From contig SVDR01000002.1 of NCBI GenBank assembly GCA_015057755.1, positions 1-64,000 on the forward strand: a stretch of 64,000 nt of DNA, in the 5' to 3' direction. The notes below the pieces were generated by a model. The model was not told the origin of the DNA, made no database searches, and saw only the letters and a program-made list of their open reading frames with translations. Positions 57,755 to 64,000 of this stretch are shown here, piece by piece; within the stretch, counting starts at the first letter, position 1; each line of letters opens with the position of its first letter. This stretch comes from Lachnoclostridium sp. Its GTDB lineage: Bacteria; Bacillota_A; Clostridia; Lachnospirales; Lachnospiraceae. The position numbers and the translations under genes were made by a program.

Positions 57755-57772
57755 TTTGTATTTTTATTCATT
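57755..57772 (-). promoter_or_regulatory. ARG-box-like operator (ArgR/AhrC type)
   Basis: Minus strand AATGAATAAAAATACAAA, 6 nt upstream of the -35 box. It closely matches the Bacillus AhrC consensus CATGAATAAAAATKCAAK, differing at the first base and at the K positions. The position next to the -35 suits either activation or repression. Confidence 0.6.
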
Positions 57773-58681
57773 TTAATGTATATTACTCAAATCTGCTGCT
57801 GATGCTCCGGCAAATGTCGTACTGTAGGATCCGGCTCTGCAGGCAAATCTGCATGCATCCGCAAGGCAGTCGCCTTTCAGGATCCGGCTGATAAATGCCG
57901 CAACCGTGCAGTCTCCCGCGCCTGTGGTATCGACCACCTCGACGGGGATCGCAGGCGCCCATCCGCGTTCTGATCCGCCTGAATAATAGCACCCCAGTTC
58001 GCCGCATTTGATCACCACATTGGCTGCACCCAGTCGGTGAAATGCCTCTGCCGTATCCTCCGCTGTTTCTGTATCGGTCATGGAAAGCACATCGTACAGG
58101 CTAGGCAGGAAATAATCGATATACGGTAAAAATCTCCGGATTCCTTCCAGACCAAGGCCCAGTTTGTCGGATGCCAGATCCGCGAACACCAGAAGTCCTT
58201 TTGCCTTTGCTTCTTTCAGGTATTCCAGCAATCCTTCCGCCTCCCATTCAGGCATGGAAAACAGACTGGCAAGAGAAATCGCCTGACAGGTTTCCGGAAT
58301 CTCATTTACGCTCGGAACATCCCACTTGCCAAGGGTGCTGTGCGCTCCCTGTACGGAAAATGTTCTGCGTTCACCGTCCTCACTTACCAGCACCATCGCA
58401 GTTCCGGTCACGCAGTCGTCCTTTTCTTTGACCAGACTGACATCCACCTGCATTCCTTTCAAAGTGCTGCGCAGAATCCTGCCGTTCATATCCTGTCCCA
58501 CACAGCAGACCAGCGCCGGTTCTGCGCCAAGCTGTGCCATGTACACACTCTGATTTACCGCATCGCCTCCCGGCAGAATACGGATATCAGAGATCCTTTG
58601 TTTTTCTTTCCACTCTTTTCTCTGGTCGATCGGATATCCCATGATATCCATGACCGCTGAACCAATACACAATACTTTCAT
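57773..58681 (-). CDS. PfkB family carbohydrate kinase
   Basis: A 302-residue ribokinase-like enzyme. The N-terminal GSAVMDIMG, LPGGDAVNQSVYMAQLG and the C-terminal DTTGAGDCTVAAFISRIL (catalytic Asp in GAGD) are the two PfkB signatures. It phosphorylates a sugar or nucleoside; the substrate cannot be decided from the sequence. GGGAG seven bases before the ATG. The stop codon directly abuts the ARG-box-like site of the next operon. It follows the amidase gene by 23 nt on the same strand. Confidence 0.9.
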   Translation of the reverse strand: MKVLCIGSAVMDIMGYPIDQRKEWKEKQRISDIRILPGGDAVNQSVYMAQLGAEPALVCCVGQDMNGRILRSTLKGMQVDVSLVKEKDDCVTGTAMVLVSEDGERRTFSVQGAHSTLGKWDVPSVNEIPETCQAISLASLFSMPEWEAEGLLEYLKEAKAKGLLVFADLASDKLGLGLEGIRRFLPYIDYFLPSLYDVLSMTDTETAEDTAEAFHRLGAANVVIKCGELGCYYSGGSERGWAPAIPVEVVDTTGAGDCTVAAFISRILKGDCLADACRFACRAGSYSTTFAGASAADLSNIH

Positions 58682-58704
58682 TTTCTGCTCCCAGTTGTTT
58701 CCTC

Positions 58705-59772
58705 TTATTGACTAAAAAATTTCTCAATTCCTGCGATCAGTCCATCTGCCAGCTTCTCCAGCGTCTCTGCAGAATGAGAAGAGGCTTTGTCTCCAAGTTC
58801 GATGTCTACACTCGGAATCGTTGAATAGGAGGTCTGCGTCAGATCCATCTCCATGGCTCCGGAAGAAAAGATCTTGTTTCCTTTTTCACGAAGACCATCA
58901 ATCAGGCAGTCTCCCAGTCGATTGTGTGATTCCCAGTGGGAAGCTACCGGCTCCATCGCCCGATAGCCGGCATGATTCGGAACACTCATATAAAAACAGC
59001 CTTTATCCGTTGTGGTGGAATCCCAGTGAAGAGCCAGATGGCAATCCGCCAAATTATTTGCCAGCACGGTCCGCGCAACATTATCCAGCTGTACATCGTC
59101 CGTTTCACGGATCATCAGCACATCATATCCCTCCGCAAGCAGTTTATCGCGGAGAATTTTCGCCATTTTCAGCGTCACTTCGCTTTCCGGAGTTCCGTCG
59201 CTGAATGTCATTCCGGAAGATACTGCTATGGCTGTCGTCGCTCCTGCTGCAGTCGTTCCGCTTGTCACTTTTGCAGAACCATCCGGATGACAAAGCGTTT
59301 TCACAGAGCTTCCGCCCTTCGTTCCGTGGCCTGCGTTCACACAGACTGTTTTTTCTTTTCTGACAGAAGCATTTGACTGATAAATAATCGCTTTTCCGCT
59401 GTTGATCTTCGAATTGGCAGCATACAGGTATTCCGGTTTGAGTTCTGCCGTTTCTGCCGCCCTTGCGTATACAGAGATCGGCTCCGCAGAAACTGTTTTC
59501 TTCGTATCAACGTTCTTCAGATATCGGGAAGCTACAAAACCTTCCACGCCGTCCACGGTCACTTTGCTCCATTCACCCAGATTTTCTGCACGCTCCAACA
59601 CAGTTCCCCGCGGCAGCATACGGATCACATCGCCGTTCATGCTTGCACTGCTTCTAAAATTCAGGTTGCTGGCATCGACACGGACGGTATCTGCAAAGGA
59701 AGTCATTCCACTTCCAATAACTGCCAAAAGTCCTGCTAACAATATTATTTTTGTGAATTTAAATCGTCTCAA
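58705..59772 (-). CDS. N-acetylmuramoyl-L-alanine amidase with SH3 domain
   Basis: A 355-residue exported cell-wall hydrolase. The signal peptide ends near SFA (residue 27). Residues 30-90 are a bacterial SH3 domain (DASNLNFRSSASMNGDVIRM...GFVASRYLKNV). The amidase_3 domain has VCVNAGHGTKGG (zinc His), ESEVTLKMAKIL (zinc Glu), LALHWDST (zinc His) and the catalytic glutamate in VDIELGDKASS. It cuts between muramic acid and L-Ala. The start is TTG at 59772 with GAGG ten bases upstream. An insertion between the first and second zinc motifs (Thr/Ala/Gly-rich, about 165-195) is longer than usual. Confidence 0.88.
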   Translation of the reverse strand: MRRFKFTKIILLAGLLAVIGSGMTSFADTVRVDASNLNFRSSASMNGDVIRMLPRGTVLERAENLGEWSKVTVDGVEGFVASRYLKNVDTKKTVSAEPISVYARAAETAELKPEYLYAANSKINSGKAIIYQSNASVRKEKTVCVNAGHGTKGGSSVKTLCHPDGSAKVTSGTTAAGATTAIAVSSGMTFSDGTPESEVTLKMAKILRDKLLAEGYDVLMIRETDDVQLDNVARTVLANNLADCHLALHWDSTTTDKGCFYMSVPNHAGYRAMEPVASHWESHNRLGDCLIDGLREKGNKIFSSGAMEMDLTQTSYSTIPSVDIELGDKASSHSAETLEKLADGLIAGIEKFFSQ

Positions 59773-59947
59773 ATCGTCACGCCCTCACTTCTTTATTCCT
59801 AGTCTCAATATAGCATAATTCTAACGGAATGGACAGAGGCAAAACAGGGGCTTGGCAGTTTATAGTTTTTTCACTTGCAAAATCCTCATGACTTCTTTAT
59901 AGTTATTATTATATATTTTCAATGTTTTAGAAAGCGAGGCACCACCC

Positions 59948-60580
59948 TTGAAACTGAAAGAGATCATAACCACATGTCTTCCGACTCTGATTCTTTGGAA
60001 TCTTTTATTTATACTGACCTGCATTCCGATCATCACCATCGGTCCGGCTATGGCTGCCATGGGATTTTGTATGAATTCTCTGATTGAGAGCGACCGTGCA
60101 AAAGAAAGTGCTGCAAAGCTTTATTTCAACGCATTCCGTACAAGCTTCATGAAAGCACTCCCTGTTGGAATTTATTTTCTGTTTATCAGCCTCCTGTTCG
60201 GAGCCGGCTTTTTTGTTTATTCATACCTGAGTCCGGAGAACGCAGCATACGTATCCATGTCTTCCATTTCCATGGTAGTTCTCTCCATTTTCTGGGGATA
60301 CATGATGCATTTTTATCCGCTGATGTTCGACTTTGATAAAACGGATTGGGAAACTAAGCAGGTTTTCATGAGAAAGACAAAACTGACAGACTTGATCGCA
60401 GAAGCCGGCCGTATTGCCATGTATTACTGGAAACAGACTGCCCTTGCTCTGGTGTTTGTCGTTCTGTTCTTCGGAAGTATGCTGATCTTCTTACCGTTTA
60501 CTCTTCCGATTCTTGTGCTGATCGCATTTTCCGCAGTTGCTCTGGCCGCAGCCATGGCACATACGGAGATGCCTTATTAA
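59948..60580 (+). CDS. YesL family membrane protein (DUF624)
   Basis: A 210-residue protein with five helices. The start, LKEIITTCLPTLILWNLLFILTCIPIITIGPAMAAM, carries the N-L-L-F...T-C-I-P-I-I-T-I-G-P core of DUF624/YesL. The family is often linked with carbohydrate ABC transporters, and its role is unknown. A TTG start at 59948 follows GAGG by eight bases. Its stop is close to a strong terminator before the convergent 5'-nucleotidase gene. Confidence 0.85.
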   Translation: MKLKEIITTCLPTLILWNLLFILTCIPIITIGPAMAAMGFCMNSLIESDRAKESAAKLYFNAFRTSFMKALPVGIYFLFISLLFGAGFFVYSYLSPENAAYVSMSSISMVVLSIFWGYMMHFYPLMFDFDKTDWETKQVFMRKTKLTDLIAEAGRIAMYYWKQTALALVFVVLFFGSMLIFLPFTLPILVLIAFSAVALAAAMAHTEMPY

Positions 60581-60595
60581 ATGCAGATTTTAAAG

Positions 60596-60633
60596 AAAAA
60601 GTGGCCGCTGCAAACCGCAGTGACCACTTTTTT
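60596..60633 (+). terminator. Bidirectional terminator between YesL gene and 5'-nucleotidase gene
   Basis: AAAAAGTGG...CCACTTTTTT with an inner GCTGC/GCAGT pairing. A-rich on the left and T-rich on the right, so it can serve both convergent genes. Confidence 0.85.
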
Positions 60634-60649
60634 GCTCATGATACATCTC

Positions 60650-62116
60650 TTACTCTATCATTACCCATCTCTGATCGTCCGGGCATTTCACGATTTCCTG
60701 ACGGCTCAGATATTCGTCGAGCACATCCATCGCGCTTGTGGAAAGAACCTTGTACGGACCATTTTCCACCACTTCCTCTTCACTCACACCAAAGAACTCT
60801 TTCATATTCTTGAAATGGAATCCCTGCATACCAACTTTCAATAATCGATCGTCTGCAACCGTTTTTCCTTCAAACAACACTTCTTTTACACATTTTTCTG
60901 CGACAGAACAGACAACCTGCACGCCATGAGAAAACTGATACGTCTCTATGCGCTCTCCGTTGAAAAATTCTTCGCGGAACAAATGGTTCATCATCTGTTT
61001 TAACTGTGCACCGGTCACAAATACGCGGAAAACCTCATCTGTAAACGGGAACATCTGCACTAATTCCTGATACTGAACGATCGGCCCCAGAGATTTGGTA
61101 CGAAAACTTCCTGATGCCATAAACATGATATCCAGGCCCAGATTGTCACAGAGGATATCCGAAAATAATTTTCCAATCTCCGATTCCTCCCCGCGGCTGC
61201 CATTGGTATAGGCGCGCGTAAATCTGGTCACATAACGACAGTACTTTTCATCAGTTGCCTTTTTATACCGCAAGATTACTTCTTCTAAATCCAGATCTCG
61301 CGGACAGTGTGATTCGTCGATCGGGATCAATTGCCAGGTGTAACTGTCGAGCATGTTTTTCTCTGTATCGATCATCAGGTCAAAACGGCCGATCTGTCCG
61401 GTTCCCGTTGCCGCCTGCACGATCGGAATTCCTGCCACTACGCAAGGCTTTTCCAAGAGTGTATGGCTGTGGCCTCCGATGATCACATCCACGCCCCATC
61501 GCGGGTCCAATAATTCTGCCAGACGTTTATCCTCATCAAATCCAATGTGTGTCAGCAATACCGTCAGATCGATATCTTCTGTCCGGTACGCATTGCAGAT
61601 TTTTCCAACCTCAACAGCTGCCTCTCGCACATCCACGATCGAGCCGATCAATTTTTCCTGCCTTGCCTGAGCAAGAACCTCTTCCGTCAGCACTCCGATA
61701 AATAAAATCTTCATTCCGTCCACATCCATGATCACGTGGCTGTTAAACAGACGGACATGGTTGGTTGTCAGATAAAGGTTTGCATTGATGATCGGGAAAC
61801 GTGCACATTTTTCAATAAAGAGTAAATGACCGATTCCGTAATCCACTTCATGGTTTCCGAGCGTTACCACATCCGGAGCCAGCATATTCATAATTTCGAT
61901 CGTAGAGAGGCCTTTATATTCACTATCAATCACAGAGCCGCGGAACATATCGCCCGCGATCGCATACAGTACATGTTCTTCTTCATTTCTTACTTTGTTG
62001 ACATATCCGGAAAGCATGGACACTCCGCCCAGAAGCTTATCATCCACTTCCTTTGCAAGAAAATCTCCGTGCATGTCATTGGAATGTAAAATTGTTAATC
62101 GTTTTAACTGCTTCAT
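60650..62116 (-). CDS. Metallophosphatase / 5'-nucleotidase family protein
   Basis: A 488-residue two-domain UshA-like protein. The N-terminal metallophosphoesterase domain has HSNDMHGDF, AGDMFRGS, TLGNHEVDYG and VIIGGHSHTLLEKP, the binuclear metal ligands. The C-terminal substrate domain has EIGKLFSDIL, ASGSFRTKSLG and MFPFTDEVFRVFVTG. No signal peptide is seen, unlike periplasmic UshA, so it probably acts in the cytoplasm on nucleotides or other phosphate esters. ATG preceded by AAGGAAA. Confidence 0.9.
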   Translation of the reverse strand: MKQLKRLTILHSNDMHGDFLAKEVDDKLLGGVSMLSGYVNKVRNEEEHVLYAIAGDMFRGSVIDSEYKGLSTIEIMNMLAPDVVTLGNHEVDYGIGHLLFIEKCARFPIINANLYLTTNHVRLFNSHVIMDVDGMKILFIGVLTEEVLAQARQEKLIGSIVDVREAAVEVGKICNAYRTEDIDLTVLLTHIGFDEDKRLAELLDPRWGVDVIIGGHSHTLLEKPCVVAGIPIVQAATGTGQIGRFDLMIDTEKNMLDSYTWQLIPIDESHCPRDLDLEEVILRYKKATDEKYCRYVTRFTRAYTNGSRGEESEIGKLFSDILCDNLGLDIMFMASGSFRTKSLGPIVQYQELVQMFPFTDEVFRVFVTGAQLKQMMNHLFREEFFNGERIETYQFSHGVQVVCSVAEKCVKEVLFEGKTVADDRLLKVGMQGFHFKNMKEFFGVSEEEVVENGPYKVLSTSAMDVLDEYLSRQEIVKCPDDQRWVMIE

Positions 62117-62132
62117 TTATTTGTTTCCTTTC

Positions 62133-62171
62133 AAAAAACGCCTGTTCACTCATGGGTGCATGAACAGGCGC
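62133..62171 (-). terminator. Terminator of the DUF1508 gene
   Basis: Minus strand GCGCCTGTTCA, loop, TGAACAGGCG, then TTTTTT. It lies 28 nt after the DUF1508 stop and just before the 5'-nucleotidase ribosome site. Confidence 0.9.
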
Positions 62172-62198
62172 GGTCCAAAGGATGGGGAGATAATTTGC

Positions 62199-62567
62199 TT
62201 ATTCAGTTACGATTGCTGCATCAACTGCGTTTTTCTTTACAGACTCAACACCGTTCATGCAGTTCTTCATGGTTGTATAGCCTTCGCTGATCGCAATGAC
62301 CTGACCATTAGTTGCTTTCAGACGGAAACGGAACTCGCCCGCTTTATCTGTATATACTTCGAACTTCGGGTGCTTTGCTGCAGCGTAACCTTCTACTGTC
62401 TGGTCCTCTACAGCTGCGATCGGTGCATTTTTCATAACGCTTGCAATACCACTTTTACAAGTTGCTGCTGATTTATACACCTGAGAGGTTGCGATCACCT
62501 GGCCATTGGTTGCTTTTAAATCAAATTTTGTACCGGTCGCTGTTGTTTTGATCACAAATTTACCCAT
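62199..62567 (-). CDS. YegP/DUF1508 family protein, two repeats
   Basis: A 122-residue protein made of two DUF1508 units: FVIKTTATGTKFDLKATNGQ, continued by VIATSQVYKS, at the start, and FRFRLKATNGQVIAISEGY near residue 77. Each has the LKATNGQ(V)IA strand pair followed by the KS/MKN helix. AGGAGG before the ATG at 62567 fixes the start. Function unknown; the fold is a small beta-alpha unit often seen as stand-alone stress-linked proteins. The two copies are diverged, and the second has a Cys in the same helix position as the first. Confidence 0.88.
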   Translation of the reverse strand: MGKFVIKTTATGTKFDLKATNGQVIATSQVYKSAATCKSGIASVMKNAPIAAVEDQTVEGYAAAKHPKFEVYTDKAGEFRFRLKATNGQVIAISEGYTTMKNCMNGVESVKKNAVDAAIVTE

Positions 62568-62676
62568 AAGTTTCCTCCTTTGCAATATGCAATTGTATTA
62601 TAAAGCATCTCCCATGATATTACCCCATCCATTCAGGTAGTTGCAAAACCTTTTCTTACATACAACACACCTCATA

Positions 62677-62711
62677 ATTATAAAAAAGTATAACATAATG
62701 CACAAATGTGC
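62677..62711 (-). promoter_or_regulatory. Candidate promoter with palindrome upstream of the DUF1508 gene
   Basis: TATAAT at 62677-62682 (minus strand) with TTGTGC 17 nt upstream; the perfect palindrome GCACATTTGTGC (62700-62711, inner bases unpaired) overlaps that weak -35. Confidence 0.35.
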
Positions 62712-62768
62712 GTAAAGCACTTTCCTTGGAAACCCCTTGCAGAAAGCCTCTTTTTTCTATGAAACAGC

Positions 62769-62796
62769 AAAAATCCCGCCGGTTGCCCGACGGGAT
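62769..62796 (-). terminator. Terminator of the F420-ligase-family gene
   Basis: Minus strand ATCCCGTCGG, loop GCAA, CCGGCGGGAT, then TTTTTG; 24 nt after the stop. Confidence 0.9.
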
Positions 62797-62819
62797 CTGT
62801 ATTCACTCTTTTGTGAAAA

Positions 62820-64000
62820 TTATGCTGTTGTATAGTTATCGAAATAACCCTGAATGAGGATGATCGGAGTACCCTTATCTCCGGAACCGGATGTAAGGTC
62901 ACATAAAGAACCAATCAGGTCTGTTAACTGTCTCGGAGTTGTACCCTGAGAAGCCATGTTGCCAACCAGGTTGTCCTGTTTTGCCTTAATGCTGTTGGAG
63001 ATCGCTTCCTTTAACTCAGCACCGCTCAGGTTTGCGAAATCGTTGTCAGCAAGGTATTTTAACTTCAGCTCGTTCGGTGTACCAATGAGACCGTCTGTAA
63101 ATGCCGGGGAAACTACCGGATCTGCTAACTCCCAGATCTTACCCTGCGGATCTTTGAATGCACCGTCACCATAAACCATAACTTCAACAAGCTTACCTGT
63201 CTTCTCTAAGAGCTTGTTCTGGATCTCAACAACCAGATCTTTGCACTCGTTCGGGAAAAGCTTGATCTTATCTTCTGTGGACTTGTTGGAGCCGAGTAAG
63301 CCGTACTTCTCGTTGTAACCGCTGCCGTTTACAGAGGATGTCAGAATATCATCAAGACCGCAAACAACTTTTGCGCCTGCTGCCTTTAAGATACGTTTTG
63401 TACGTACTCTTGTATGAATGTCGCAGTTGATCACGCAGTCTGTGTAGTTTAAGATTGTCTTTGCCTGGTTTGCAAAAACAACTTCTACTTCTGCGCCAGC
63501 TTCTTTTACAAGGTTCATATAGTAGTCAACATAGTCAACACCTGTGAACTCATGTACATTCTCACCGAATAACTCACGGTATTTCTCTAATGTAAGAACA
63601 TCAGAGTACGGATTAACGCCTGCTTCGTCAAGCTGATCATAAGTTAATAATGCGTTACCAACTTCATCGCTCGGATAGCTTAACATCAAAACAACTTTCT
63701 TGCAGCCCATTGCGATACCTTTTAAGTTAATCGCAAAACGGTTACGGGAAAGGATCGGGAAGATCACGCCAACGGTCTCTCCGCCTAATTTTGCCTTTAC
63801 GTCTGCAGCGATATCTTCTACGGAAGCGTAGTTACCCTGCGCACGTGCAACGATAGACTCTGTAATACCGATAACGTCTCTGTCTCTTAACTCAAATCCT
63901 TCACTCTGTGCAGCCGCTAATACGCTGTCAACTGTAATATCTACAAGATTGTCACCTTCGCGAATGATCGGGCAACGAATGCCTCTAGAAATAGTTCCAA
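62820..64000 (-). CDS. Coenzyme F420-0:L-glutamate ligase (CofE) family protein, 5' end outside the window
   Basis: About 393 residues are visible in one open frame to the window edge (…GTISRGIRCPIIREGDNLVD at the cut end). The pattern DVIGITESIVARAQG, the GVIFPILSRNRFAINLKGIA stretch, LLTYDQLDEAG and PVVSPAFTDGLIGTP belong to the F420_ligase (PF01996) family, in which CofE adds glutamate to F420-0. Many Firmicutes without F420 carry this longer version, so the true substrate here is unknown. A GTG at 63767 is inside the gene and is not the start. Confidence 0.8.
   Translation of the reverse strand, partial: GTISRGIRCPIIREGDNLVDITVDSVLAAAQSEGFELRDRDVIGITESIVARAQGNYASVEDIAADVKAKLGGETVGVIFPILSRNRFAINLKGIAMGCKKVVLMLSYPSDEVGNALLTYDQLDEAGVNPYSDVLTLEKYRELFGENVHEFTGVDYVDYYMNLVKEAGAEVEVVFANQAKTILNYTDCVINCDIHTRVRTKRILKAAGAKVVCGLDDILTSSVNGSGYNEKYGLLGSNKSTEDKIKLFPNECKDLVVEIQNKLLEKTGKLVEVMVYGDGAFKDPQGKIWELADPVVSPAFTDGLIGTPNELKLKYLADNDFANLSGAELKEAISNSIKAKQDNLVGNMASQGTTPRQLTDLIGSLCDLTSGSGDKGTPIILIQGYFDNYTTA

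Noticed and set aside
62820..63767. A start of the F420-ligase-family gene at 63767
   Set aside because: The frame stays open to the window edge with conserved family sequence upstream, so this GTG is internal.

Overview
The window looks like chromosome of an anaerobic, spore-forming, Gram-positive gut bacterium of the Lachnospiraceae type. The evidence is spoIIID, a YtvI-like sporulation membrane protein, a SPOCS/LysM spore-coat protein, strong AGGAGG ribosome sites, consensus SigA promoters, a DegV protein and the overall gene style. No rRNA, tRNA, CRISPR array, phage or transposase gene was seen.

Layout. 1-18050 is ordinary core genome, almost all on the minus strand: panF/yhdT pantothenate uptake, an EamA transporter, YtvI, a pseudouridine synthase, hemolysin III, a D,D-carboxypeptidase with a GIY-YIG protein, the SPOCS/LysM protein, TtcA-like PP-loop protein, serine acetyltransferase behind a cysteine-rich leader peptide, a PrcB-type lipoprotein with an orphan HicB, a cysteine desulfidase / D-aminoacylase / M3 peptidase operon, a Uma2 protein and phosphoglucomutase. 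18400-49130 is an A+T-richer surface island. It holds a GtrII-like glucosyltransferase (plus strand), a 15.4-kb gene for a 5127-residue secreted protein, and a polysaccharide operon running leftward from a SigA promoter at about 49100: two GT2s, ABC export permease and ATPase, a WbsX-GT4-GT2 fusion, MBOAT O-acyltransferase, DHHW protein and a HAD-GT2-GT2 fusion. 49190-64000 returns to core-like genes: spoIIID, a flavin/iron-sulfur redox pair with DegV, iron alcohol dehydrogenase, an amino-acid ABC operon ending in a DDAH-type hydrolase, a PfkB kinase, cell-wall amidase, YesL, a 5'-nucleotidase, a DUF1508 protein and an F420-ligase-family protein cut by the window edge.

How parts fit together. 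The island probably builds, O-acetylates, exports and decorates a cell-surface polysaccharide, and also makes a giant wall-bound protein whose middle is about 60 tandem 41-residue Cys/His repeats, followed by a phosphodiester glycosidase domain and choline-binding-like repeats. The substrate-binding protein/permease/DDAH operon has a consensus SigA promoter with a sequence very like the Bacillus ARG box just upstream, which points to arginine-type substrates.

Most worth following: a previously unannotated 33-codon leader (nine Cys codons, six in a row) plus mutually exclusive hairpins ahead of cysE; the giant repeat protein; the ARG-box operon lacking an ATPase; two back-to-back ~200-nt long palindromes at 54720-55200; and three abutting perfect hairpins after spoIIID.
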